Assembly (NCBI GenBank): GCA_023434205.1
Contig: JAEYTB010000278.1
Span: 1-11,951, forward strand
Direction: 5' to 3'
From: Planctomycetota bacterium
Lineage (GTDB): Bacteria; Planctomycetota; Phycisphaerae; Phycisphaerales; UBA1924
Length of the DNA stretch: 11,951 bases
A model generated the notes under the pieces. It was not told the DNA's origin. It searched no databases and saw only the letters and a list, made by a program, of their open reading frames with translations. Below, in pieces: positions 6,112 to 11,951 of the stretch. The stretch's first letter is position 1; the number at the start of each line of letters is the position of its first letter. Made by a program: the position numbers and the translations under genes.

Positions 6112-8385
6112 ATGCCGCAACCCAAGAACTACCTCGCCCGCAGACTCTTCCTGCTGCTCGCCTTCGTCGTGATGGTCGGCGTGCCGATCGCCGTGTGGCG
6201 GAACTCCGTGTCTACCCCGGCTCCCGCGCCGGTGATCCCCCCGCCGGTGGCGGCGCCGGGCCCCCAGCCCCTGCCCGGGACTCCGGCGCCCATCCCTCCC
6301 ACCACCCCCGCACCCGACGCGACCCAGGCCCCCGCCACCGCGCCTGCCCTCGCGCAGCCGGCCCAGCCGCAGGCGGGGGCGACATCGCAGCCCGTGGCGC
6401 CGGCGGCCGCGGCCCCGCCGGGCCTGTCGTACCGCGTGCAGCCCGCGCCCGATGGGGCGGTGTTCGCGCCCCTGGGCGGCCTCGACAAGAAGGGCCCGTA
6501 CAAGCTTCGGCTTGAGTTCTCGCCCTACGGCGCGGGCATCCGCCGCCTCCAGCTTTCCGAGCACTTTGAGACCATCAAGGAGATCGACCACGTCACGCTG
6601 CTCGAGGAGAAGCCGCTGCCGCCCGCGCCGGGGTTCCCGCCCGTCAAGGCGCCGTACAACGCGCGGCTGATCGAGATCACGCCGCTGGGGGGCGCGCCGT
6701 CGTACGTGAGCCTGGACGCCGCGGACGTGTGGACGCCGATCCAGGGCCCGCCCGGGGCGTTCGAGGCGACGATCCTGGACAGCAACGACCAGCCCGCGGT
6801 GCGGATCGTGCGGGTGTTCACGCTGCCCGAGGGGCAGACGCGGTTCACGATCACCCAGCGGATCATCAACCTCTCGACGACGCCGGTCACCGTCCGGCTG
6901 TTTGAGACCGGGCCGGTGGACCTTCCCGCCGACACCTCGGGCTATGGCGGGGACAAGCGGCGGGTGCGCTTCGGTTACCTGCTGGACAAGAGCCGCGACC
7001 CCGGCCAGAGCAATGTGCTGTCGTCGCGGTTCGTGATGGAGCACGGCGACGCCCTGGGCGAGCGGACGCAGGCCGAGGCGACGCTGTGGCCCAACGAGAC
7101 CTCCAGCGAGAACCAGTACACGCTGGCGTGGACGGGCACGACGAACCGCTACTTCGGCTCCGCGGCGTTCCCGGTGTACGAGCCGGCCCGCGCGGGCAGC
7201 CCGGCGTTCGGCTGGGTCGGGAGCGTGGAGCGGGTGCTGCTGGACGAGACCGGCCAGAACCTGGCGCTGGAGCTTCGGAGCAACGCGTACCTGCTGGCGG
7301 CGGCGGGCAGCCGCGGGGATTGGGCGGACCTCTCGCACAGCGTGTACGCGGGCCCGCTGAACCGCAAGGAACTCCGGCAGGACCCCGTGACCAAGGGCAT
7401 GGGGCTCACGGGGCTGGTCGTCTACAACTTCGGCGGGATGTGCGCGAGCTGCACGTTCGAGTGGATGAGCAACCTGCTGCTGTGGATTTTGCACTCGCTG
7501 CACGACTACATCCTGCGCGACTGGGCGATGGCGATCATCTTCCTGGTGCTGGTGGTGCGGACGATCCTGCACCCGGTGACGAAGTGGTCGCAGATCCGCA
7601 TGGCGCGGTTCGGCAAGCAGATGGGGGCCGTGGGCCCCAAGCAGAAGCAGCTCCAGGAGAAGTACAAGAGCGACCCCAAGAAGCTGCAGGAAGAGACGGC
7701 GAAGCTGTGGCGTGAGGAGGGCATCAGCCCCACCGGCATGCTGGGGTGCCTCCCGATGCTGCTCCAGATGCCGGTCTGGATCGCGCTGTACGCGGTGCTG
7801 TTCTTTTCCGTGGAGCTGCGTCACAGCAACGCGTTCTACGGCCTGTTCCAGATGCAGCCGGACAGCTGGCCCACGTGGCAGTTCCTGGGCGACCTCTCCC
7901 AGCCCGACACGCTGCTGTACTTCCCCAAGGTCATCAACATCCCGCTCATCGGCACGCTGATCGGCCCCATCCACGGCCTGAACGTGCTGCCCTTTGTGCT
8001 CGCCCTGGTCTTCTTCATCCAGCAGAAGTACCTGACGCCCCCGACGACGGGCACGCTCACCCCCGAGCAGGAGCTGCAGCAGAAGATGATGAAGTGGATG
8101 ATGGTCATCCTCTTCCCCGTCGCGATGTACAACGCCCCGTCGGGCCTGGCGATCTACTTCATCTGCAACTCGGTGTTCGCCATCCTGGAGAGCCGCTACA
8201 TCCGCTCCCACATGGACAAGTACGACATGCTCAATGTCGACAAGATGAAGGCCGAGCGCAACGCCCGCGCCGCCAAGCGCCCCGGCGGACCGCCCCAGAG
8301 CGAGGGCTTCCTCGCACGCCTCCAGCGGCTCGCGGCAGAGAAGCAGCAGGAGGCCCAGCGCCTCCAGCAGAAGCGCAAGAAGTAA
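6112..8385 (+). CDS. yidC: Membrane protein insertase YidC
   Basis: YidC inserts and folds inner-membrane proteins, alone or with SecYEG. The 757-aa protein is much longer than E. coli YidC (548). It has an N-terminal membrane anchor (~11-29), a proline/alanine-rich low-complexity linker (~33-104), a periplasmic domain (~105-445) and the conserved Oxa1/YidC core. The core has transmembrane segments near 453-482, 543-570, 622-641 and 659-700. Arg483 in LVVRTILHPVTKW matches the conserved groove arginine. A charged helical hairpin (~490-540, with KQKQLQEKYKSDPKKLQEE) and ISPTGMLGCLPMLLQMPVW follow. A basic coiled tail (~725-757, ending QRLQQKRKK) probably contacts the ribosome. No Shine-Dalgarno is evident. 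mnmE follows after 4 bp, the widespread gene order; rpmH and rnpA are not upstream. Confidence 0.96.
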   Translation: MPQPKNYLARRLFLLLAFVVMVGVPIAVWRNSVSTPAPAPVIPPPVAAPGPQPLPGTPAPIPPTTPAPDATQAPATAPALAQPAQPQAGATSQPVAPAAAAPPGLSYRVQPAPDGAVFAPLGGLDKKGPYKLRLEFSPYGAGIRRLQLSEHFETIKEIDHVTLLEEKPLPPAPGFPPVKAPYNARLIEITPLGGAPSYVSLDAADVWTPIQGPPGAFEATILDSNDQPAVRIVRVFTLPEGQTRFTITQRIINLSTTPVTVRLFETGPVDLPADTSGYGGDKRRVRFGYLLDKSRDPGQSNVLSSRFVMEHGDALGERTQAEATLWPNETSSENQYTLAWTGTTNRYFGSAAFPVYEPARAGSPAFGWVGSVERVLLDETGQNLALELRSNAYLLAAAGSRGDWADLSHSVYAGPLNRKELRQDPVTKGMGLTGLVVYNFGGMCASCTFEWMSNLLLWILHSLHDYILRDWAMAIIFLVLVVRTILHPVTKWSQIRMARFGKQMGAVGPKQKQLQEKYKSDPKKLQEETAKLWREEGISPTGMLGCLPMLLQMPVWIALYAVLFFSVELRHSNAFYGLFQMQPDSWPTWQFLGDLSQPDTLLYFPKVINIPLIGTLIGPIHGLNVLPFVLALVFFIQQKYLTPPTTGTLTPEQELQQKMMKWMMVILFPVAMYNAPSGLAIYFICNSVFAILESRYIRSHMDKYDMLNVDKMKAERNARAAKRPGGPPQSEGFLARLQRLAAEKQQEAQRLQQKRKK

Positions 8386-8389
8386 CCCC

Positions 8390-9706
8390 ATGATCGCCGG
8401 CGACACCATCGCGGCGTGCGCGACCCCATGGGGCCACGCGCACCGCGCGATGGTCCGCCTCTCCGGCCCGCTGGCGTTCGCCACCGCCGGGTGCCACGGC
8501 CCGCCCTCGGGCCGTGCCCTCCTGCGCACTGCCCTCCCGCTCGGTCACTCACAACTCCCCGTCCTCCTCGCCGCCTTCCCCGGCCCCCACTCCTACACCG
8601 GCGAGGACCTCGCCGAACTCCAGTTCGCGGGCAGCCCGTTCCTTGTTGAGCGTGTGCTGCAAGCCCTGACCTCGATCCCCGGCGTGCGGCTCGCCCAGCC
8701 CGGCGAGTTCACCGCCCGCGCCTACTTCAACGGCCGCCTCACCCTCGAGCAGGCCGAGGGTGTCGCCGCGGTCATCAGCGCCGGCTCCCGCGAGCAGCTT
8801 GACGCGGCCCGCGACCTGCTCGATGGTCGCACCGGCGACTCTTACCGGGCACTCACCGAAGAGCTCGCCACGCTGCTCGCGCTCGTCGAGGCGGGCATCG
8901 ACTTCACCGACCAGGAGGATGTCGTCGCGATCGACGGGCCCACCCTCTCGCGCCGGCTCGGGGTGCTGCGGGGGGCCGTCGTGCGGCACCTGGGCGGCGA
9001 TCACGCCGCGGAGTCGCTGAGCATGCTGCCCCGGGTCGCCCTCGTGGGCCGGCCGAACGCGGGCAAGTCCACGCTCTTCAACGCTCTGCTCGGCCGCCGC
9101 CGGGCGGTTGCGAGCCCGGAGGCGGGCACGACGCGCGATGTGCTGAGCGAGCCGCTGGACCTCTCGCGCGATGCGCCCGGAGCGCCCGCGGTTCTGATCC
9201 AGGACCTTGCGGGGCTCGACCAGCACGCTGGCCCAGACCAATCCGCGGCACGCGCGGCCCTCAACGCCGCCGACCTGCTGGTCTGGTGCGACCCCACGGG
9301 TCGGTTCGACGCCGACCCGCTCACGCTGCCCGACATCCCCACGATCCGCGTGCGCACCTTCGCCGACCAGCCGCACCCGCACGCCACGCGTGAGGACCTT
9401 GCCGTGTGCGCCATGGACGGCTGGCGGCTGCCCGTGCTCCGGCGGGCGATCGCCGACGCCGCGACGGGCGCGCGCGGCGCCGGAGTCGCCGCGCTGCTGC
9501 CCCGGCACCGGCGGGCGCTGCTCGCGGCACTCGCGGGCCTTGACGAGGCCCTTGCGCTTGTCAGCGGCGCCGAGCGCCTTCCCGAGCCGGAGGTCATCGC
9601 CCAGTCCCTGCGCCTTGCGCTGGATGAGCTCGCCGACCTCACCGGCCGGATCACCCCGGATGATGTCCTGGGTCGCGTGTTCGCGACCTTCTGCGTCGGC
9701 AAGTAA
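8390..9706 (+). CDS. mnmE: tRNA modification GTPase MnmE, with degenerate G domain
   Basis: With MnmG, MnmE modifies U34 of certain tRNAs (xm5U). This 438-aa protein has the family layout. An N-terminal folate-binding domain (DTIAACATPWG at 5-15, YTGEDLAELQ at 69-78, GEFTARAYFNGRLTLEQAEG at 105-124) is followed by a helical domain with an inserted G domain (~213-360) and a C-terminal FCVGK (434-438) with Cys435. P-loop GRPNAGKS (220-227) and EAGTTRD (244-250) are intact. Changes from the family norm are DLAG for DTAG (272-275), Gln at the position of catalytic Glu282 of E. coli (Gln284 by my alignment), and no NKxD: the equivalent spot reads TFAD (323-326). GTP specificity or switching may therefore differ. 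The gene starts 4 bp after yidC and is probably co-transcribed with it. Confidence 0.93.
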   Translation: MIAGDTIAACATPWGHAHRAMVRLSGPLAFATAGCHGPPSGRALLRTALPLGHSQLPVLLAAFPGPHSYTGEDLAELQFAGSPFLVERVLQALTSIPGVRLAQPGEFTARAYFNGRLTLEQAEGVAAVISAGSREQLDAARDLLDGRTGDSYRALTEELATLLALVEAGIDFTDQEDVVAIDGPTLSRRLGVLRGAVVRHLGGDHAAESLSMLPRVALVGRPNAGKSTLFNALLGRRRAVASPEAGTTRDVLSEPLDLSRDAPGAPAVLIQDLAGLDQHAGPDQSAARAALNAADLLVWCDPTGRFDADPLTLPDIPTIRVRTFADQPHPHATREDLAVCAMDGWRLPVLRRAIADAATGARGAGVAALLPRHRRALLAALAGLDEALALVSGAERLPEPEVIAQSLRLALDELADLTGRITPDDVLGRVFATFCVGK

Positions 9707-9714
9707 GAGTCCGG

Positions 9715-10131
9715 CTAAGCCCTTACCGCGCCCAGCCACTGCTCGAGGTGGCGTTCGGCGAAGGCTTCCACCGCGGCGGCGGTTGACTCGGCGTCGATCC
9801 CCCAGCAGCACGCCAGCGGTGCGCCGGGGTCCATCTGCACCATCAGCCGCCCGTCCACCACGAAGACGCTGGGCAGCTTGTCGCCCAGGTACGCGGTAAA
9901 CGCGTTGACCGTCGGCCCGCCCACGCTGACGGCGGCCAGCCCGCGGAGCTGGTCGCGGTTCAGGTACCACAGGTCGCTGCACACGATGACGCGGTCGGGC
10001 CCGCCCGAGCCCAGCGCGTCCAGCACCGCCTCACGCAGCCGGTACGCCAGCGGCCGGTCGTAGACCTCTGCCGACAGGTGCGCCCCAACAACAATCAGGA
10101 TCGGCTTTTTGGCTGTCGGCTTCCCTGCCAT
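9715..10131 (-). CDS. Conserved-looking hypothetical protein, 138 aa
   Basis: I do not recognise the family. The protein begins MAGKPTAKKPILIVVGAHLS. This short basic start leads into a hydrophobic strand (ILIVVGAHL, 11-19), then alternating helices and strands: RLREAVLDAL, DRVIVCSDLWYLN (46-58), LAAVSVGGPTVNAFTAYL (65-82), VFVVDGRLMVQMD (89-101) and a C-terminal helix AAAVEAFAERHLEQWL. The pattern suggests a small alpha/beta (Rossmann-like) cytoplasmic protein with no signal peptide or membrane segment. Candidate functional residues are Asp53 in the CSDLW motif and the GGPT loop (71-74). The frame is open far upstream of the ATG, but that part overlaps clpS antisense and is compositionally a shadow. 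The gene is convergent with mnmE (8-bp gap) and divergent from clpS (70-bp gap), so it may share a control region with clpS. Confidence 0.75.
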   Translation of the reverse strand: MAGKPTAKKPILIVVGAHLSAEVYDRPLAYRLREAVLDALGSGGPDRVIVCSDLWYLNRDQLRGLAAVSVGGPTVNAFTAYLGDKLPSVFVVDGRLMVQMDPGAPLACCWGIDAESTAAAVEAFAERHLEQWLGAVRA

Positions 10132-10201
10132 CGAACGCCCCACGTTACAATGTCCCGCGGCACGCCGGGTGGAACCCGGCCCTGCACGGAAGATACCCGC
10201 A
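10132..10201. promoter_or_regulatory. Divergent control region of clpS and the 138-aa gene, with clpS leader hairpin
   Basis: TACAAT (10146-10151) is a good -10-like hexamer on the plus strand, but no clear -35 lies 17 bp before it. GCCGGGT/ACCCGGC (10164-10180) is a perfect 7-bp stem with a GGA loop. It ends about eight bases before a modest GGAAG ribosome-binding site (10188-10192) for the clpS ATG at 10202. Confidence 0.45.
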
Positions 10202-10543
10202 ATGACGAACCCCGTTTGCGCCCGTGACAACCCCCCACCCCCCCGTCCCGCCGGCGATGGACCCGCCACCGCGACGGCCCCCGCACCCGCCAAGCCGCGG
10301 GTGGACCAGCTCCCGCCGTTCCGCGTCCTGCTCCACAACGACCCGCTGAGCGAGATGCAGTTCGTCATCACGACGCTCGTGGAACTGACGCCGCTCAACC
10401 ACGACCGCGCCGTGCAGGTGATGCTCGAGGCCCACAACAGTGGCGTGGGCCTGGTCCTCGTCACCCACAAGGAACGCGCCGAGCTCTACCAGGAGCAGTT
10501 CCACAGCAAGAAGCTGACCGTCACGATCGAGCCCGCCGAGTAG
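10202..10543 (+). CDS. clpS: ATP-dependent Clp protease adaptor ClpS
   Basis: ClpS delivers proteins with destabilising N-terminal residues (N-degrons) to the ClpA or ClpC ATPase for degradation by ClpP. The 113-aa protein has a disordered proline/alanine-rich N-terminus (1-35) and a full ClpS core (~38-112). FRVLLHNDPLSEMQFVI holds Asn46-Asp47 and Met52, and VMLEAHNSGVGLVLV holds His78; these correspond to the N-degron pocket residues of E. coli ClpS (N34, D35, M40, H66). The usual second Asp of the HNDD motif is Pro48. The ATG is preceded by GGAAG nine bases upstream. An in-frame start further upstream exists but would overlap the divergent promoter. The CbrC-family gene follows after 17 bp, probably in the same transcript. 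The two ClpP genes lie about 7 kb away on the other strand. Confidence 0.93.
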   Translation: MTNPVCARDNPPPPRPAGDGPATATAPAPAKPRVDQLPPFRVLLHNDPLSEMQFVITTLVELTPLNHDRAVQVMLEAHNSGVGLVLVTHKERAELYQEQFHSKKLTVTIEPAE

Positions 10544-10560
10544 TTGTTGCGAGGTGCTGT

Positions 10561-11097
10561 GTGAGCGCACTCCCGACCTTCCCTCTGTACGACAACGCGC
10601 CCCTCTCCCGCGTGCTGGTGCGCAGCGAGCAGCCCTGCGACTGCTGCGGCAAGGCGACCGGCTGGACCTACACCGGCCCCTTCTACACCGCCGAGGATGA
10701 GCCGACCCTCTGCCCTTGGTGCATCGCGGACGGATCCGCCGCCGAGAAGTTCGAGGGCACGTTCAACGACGGCCTCCACCCCGACTCCAAGGCCAAGCTC
10801 GCAAAGCCCGACCTCGACCTCATCGACACAAGGACGCCCGGCTTCCAGTCCTGGCAGGGCAACCAGTGGCTCGCCTGCTGCGACAAGCCCTGCGTCTTCA
10901 TGGGCGATGCCAACGCCAACGACCTCGCGGGCCGGTGGAAGGACCTGGTCCCCGCCCTGCGTGAGGACTTGGGCGGAGCGCTCGAAGACGACTTCGACGA
11001 CTGGCTCGAGAACGCCGAGCACGGCGGCAGCCCCGCCGTGTACGTCTTCCAGTGCCCCACGTGCTCCAAGCGGCACTTTTATTGGGACATGGACTAG
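10561..11097 (+). CDS. CbrC family (UPF0167) cysteine-rich protein
   Basis: The 178-aa protein matches the CbrC/UPF0167 family by its hallmark blocks: CDCCGKATGWTYTGPFYTAED (26-46), LCPWCIADGSAAEKFEGTFND (50-70) and RTPGFQSWQGNQWLACC (91-107). Cys26/Cys29 with Cys51/Cys54 could bind zinc, and a further pair, Cys165/Cys168 (CPTC), sits near the C-terminus in YVFQCPTCSKRHFYWDMD. E. coli CbrC belongs to the CreBC regulon and has been linked to colicin E2 tolerance; its biochemical role is unknown, so no function is claimed here. The start is GTG with GAGGT about five bases upstream. It lies 17 bp after clpS, so co-transcription is likely. A stem-loop begins 13 bp after the stop. Confidence 0.9.
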   Translation: MSALPTFPLYDNAPLSRVLVRSEQPCDCCGKATGWTYTGPFYTAEDEPTLCPWCIADGSAAEKFEGTFNDGLHPDSKAKLAKPDLDLIDTRTPGFQSWQGNQWLACCDKPCVFMGDANANDLAGRWKDLVPALREDLGGALEDDFDDWLENAEHGGSPAVYVFQCPTCSKRHFYWDMD

Positions 11098-11110
11098 GCC
11101 GACATACAAC

Positions 11111-11134
11111 GCGCGGTTTGTCAACCAACCGCGC
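11111..11134 (+). terminator. GC-rich stem-loop after the CbrC-family gene
   Basis: GCGCGGTT and AACCGCGC form a perfect 8-bp stem with an 8-nt loop, starting 13 bp after the stop codon. It is followed by CCGGTTTGCG rather than a T-run. It could be a weak or L-shaped terminator, or an mRNA 3'-end stabiliser, for the clpS transcript. Confidence 0.5.
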
Positions 11135-11194
11135 CCGGTTTGCGCGCAGCGATGCCCGCACGGGCGTTGAGGGCTGCCCGCCTCCTCCATCCGT

Positions 11195-11213
11195 TGTCAT
11201 GACACCCTGGTGT
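11195..11213. promoter_or_regulatory. Overlapping palindromes, candidate operator
   Basis: TGTCATGACA (11195-11204) is a perfect 10-bp palindrome. It overlaps a second inverted repeat, ACACC/GGTGT (11202-11213, 2-nt centre). Together they lie about 105 bp upstream of the GTG start of the next gene, a reasonable operator position. No matching promoter hexamers were recognised. Confidence 0.35.
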
Positions 11214-11317
11214 ACGCGATTTCAGGCCAACTACACACGCGGCACAGCCCGGGGTCCGATCCACTCATTGCCGCGGCGATGGCGTGTGCCACACCCGCGA
11301 TGCAAGGAGGCGTGTCT

Positions 11318-11797
11318 GTGCGAACCCTTCACCTCGGCGACCTGCTGGTCAAGCACGGTGTCCTGACTTCCTCCCAGCGCGACGAGGTCCTGATCGCGCA
11401 GAAGGCCCGCGGCGGGCCCTTTGGCCTGCTGGCCGAGGAAATGTTCGGCGTTCATCCCTCCGCCGTGGAACGGGCGTGGGCCGAGCAGTACGCCGCGTAC
11501 GCCCCCCACATCGACCCCAGGACTTATAACGTGAACCCCCGCGCCCTGGAGGTGATCACGCGGAGGCAGGCGTGGCAGTTCCGGATGATCCCGCTGGACC
11601 TGGCGGGGGATGAGGTGGTGGCGTGTACGACGCAGGACAACCTGTGCCGCGCGATGAAGTTCGCAGGCTGGCGGCTGGGGCACGCGTGCCAGTTCGTGCT
11701 GGCCGAGCCGGGCCCGCTGGGCGAGGCGATGCTCCAGCACTACCCGATGGCCGGGATGACGCCGGAGATGGTGAGCTCGATGGTGATGCCGGGGTAG
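11318..11797 (+). CDS. Stand-alone GspE N-terminal (MshEN-like) domain protein
   Basis: The 159-aa protein resembles only the N-terminal domain of type II secretion/type IV pilus ATPases (GspE/PilB/MshE). The pattern runs LGDLLVKHGVLTSSQRDEVL (5-24, the typical LGxLLVxxGxxTxxQ opening), then EEMFGVHPSAVERAWAEQYA, a middle NPRALEVITRRQAWQFRMIPLDLAGDEVVACTT, and a closing EAMLQHY. In MshE-type ATPases this domain binds cyclic di-GMP, but the conserved binding residues cannot be confirmed here. There is no Walker A motif or ATPase domain and the gene ends naturally, so it is a single-domain relative rather than a truncation within the window. The start is GTG at 11318, seven bases after AGGAGG; a GTG at 11312 is too close. 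Codon use becomes G-ending in the second half. Confidence 0.72.
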   Translation: MRTLHLGDLLVKHGVLTSSQRDEVLIAQKARGGPFGLLAEEMFGVHPSAVERAWAEQYAAYAPHIDPRTYNVNPRALEVITRRQAWQFRMIPLDLAGDEVVACTTQDNLCRAMKFAGWRLGHACQFVLAEPGPLGEAMLQHYPMAGMTPEMVSSMVMPG

Positions 11798-11816
11798 CGG
11801 GGACGCCCGGGTTGCA

Positions 11817-11852
11817 GGTTTAGGGCCCAAACCCTACCCCCCACAAAGGGTT
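11817..11852 (+). repeat. Alternative inverted repeats between the MshEN-like gene and rimO
   Basis: TAGGG/CCCTA (11821-11836), or GGTTT/AAACC (11817-11833), can form one stem. AACCCT/AGGGTT (11830-11835 with 11847-11852) forms another that uses the same middle bases. The stems are mutually exclusive and neither is followed by a T-run. They could be a weak terminator for the upstream gene or a leader structure for rimO. Confidence 0.35.
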
Positions 11853-11882
11853 AGCCGAGGCGGCCCCACCTACCATCCCCCC

Positions 11883-11951
11883 GTGCCCAAGACCCGCTCA
11901 CCCAAAACTCAGCCCGACCCGGTCCAGACCGTCTCCTTCGTGAGCCTGGGC
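11883..11951 (+). CDS. rimO: Ribosomal protein S12 methylthiotransferase RimO, N-terminal fragment
   Basis: Only 23 codons are present before the window ends. The peptide begins MPKTRSPKTQ and ends TVSFVSLG, which matches the RimO opening (FVSLGCPKNLVDSE); the next codon would be the first cluster-binding Cys. RimO is a radical-SAM enzyme that methylthiolates an Asp of ribosomal protein S12. The GTG at 11883 is the only plausible start; the frame is open further left but has no other start codon nearby. No Shine-Dalgarno is visible, and the leader is C-rich. MiaB relatives open differently (an ETYGCQMN-like motif), which favours RimO. The call rests on eight residues. Confidence 0.68.
   Translation, partial: MPKTRSPKTQPDPVQTVSFVSLG

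Larger units (their letters stand above)
11098..11317 (+). other. Intergenic region after the CbrC-family gene
   Basis: This 220-bp stretch has no gene I can support. The downstream frame is open from 11210, but that part looks non-coding and lacks a ribosome-binding site. It contains two 3' hairpins (11111-11134 and GCCCG/CGGGC at 11154-11165), two overlapping palindromes (11195-11213) and the strong AGGAGG site (11305-11310) for the next gene. Confidence 0.5.

Noticed and set aside
6106..8529. An 807-codon open frame on the minus strand opposite yidC
   Set aside because: It is an antisense shadow in GC-rich DNA: its composition is rich in Arg, His, Leu and Val with no domain pattern, while the plus strand encodes a clear YidC.
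8549..9982. A 477-codon minus-strand frame across mnmE
   Set aside because: It is antisense to a clear MnmE, overlaps the end of the 138-aa gene, and has Arg/Gly/Ala-rich shadow composition.
10109..10201. Longer ClpS starting at 10109
   Set aside because: It would add 31 residues unlike ClpS, overlap the divergent gene's start and include the -10-like element. The ATG at 10202 has a GGAAG site.
11821..11852. Telomere-like TTTAGGG/CCCTAAA repeats
   Set aside because: There are only single inverted copies, not a tandem array, in an ordinary bacterial intergenic gap.

Overview
The window is high-GC bacterial chromosome. It most resembles a planctomycete, probably of the Phycisphaerae. The evidence is two secreted proteins with VPSP...RRR PEP-CTERM-like tails, two tandem unlike clpP genes, a very long proline/alanine-rich YidC, and several genes with no clear Shine-Dalgarno site. 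This placement is inferred from gene content; the window holds no rRNA or other marker. I found no tRNA, rRNA, CRISPR array, transposase or phage gene.

Left part (1-3801), all on the minus strand. In transcription order it holds an orphan XRE/HigA-type DNA-binding protein, a 226-bp leader with four inverted repeats, two ClpP peptidase subunits, a coiled-coil lipoprotein and a secreted SUMF1-fold protein. The first ClpP keeps a Ser-His-Asp triad. The second reads Ser-His-Asn, as described for Listeria ClpP1. The lipoprotein start overlaps the second clpP stop (ATGA). The SUMF1-fold protein ends in a PEP-CTERM-like anchor.

Middle part (3802-9706), plus strand. A divergent intergenic region carries a terminator-like hairpin with eight T. 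It is followed by a secreted HAF-repeat protein with a PEP-CTERM-like tail, a calcineurin-type metallophosphoesterase, the membrane insertase YidC and the tRNA-modification GTPase MnmE. The yidC-mnmE order is the widespread bacterial one. Between the phosphoesterase and yidC lies an 11-bp perfect inverted repeat whose right arm can also pair with a third copy nearer the yidC start, a switch-like layout. MnmE keeps its P-loop and C-terminal FCxGK but has lost the NKxD guanine-specificity motif.

Right part (9707-11951). A 138-aa protein of unknown function (minus) is divergent from clpS (plus), which is followed 17 bp later by a CbrC/UPF0167-family protein. Next come a hairpin, a 10-bp palindrome, a stand-alone GspE N-terminal (MshEN-like) domain protein, and the first 23 codons of rimO running off the right edge.

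Three themes stand out. One is proteolysis: two unlike ClpP subunits and the ClpS N-degron adaptor, with a lipoprotein translationally coupled to ClpP. The second is the cell envelope: YidC, the lipoprotein and two PEP-CTERM-like proteins. The third is translation-linked modification: MnmE and RimO. Nothing here is clearly a defence island or mobile element. The least ordinary parts are the clpP cluster with its palindrome-rich leader, the yidC leader and the degenerate MnmE G domain.
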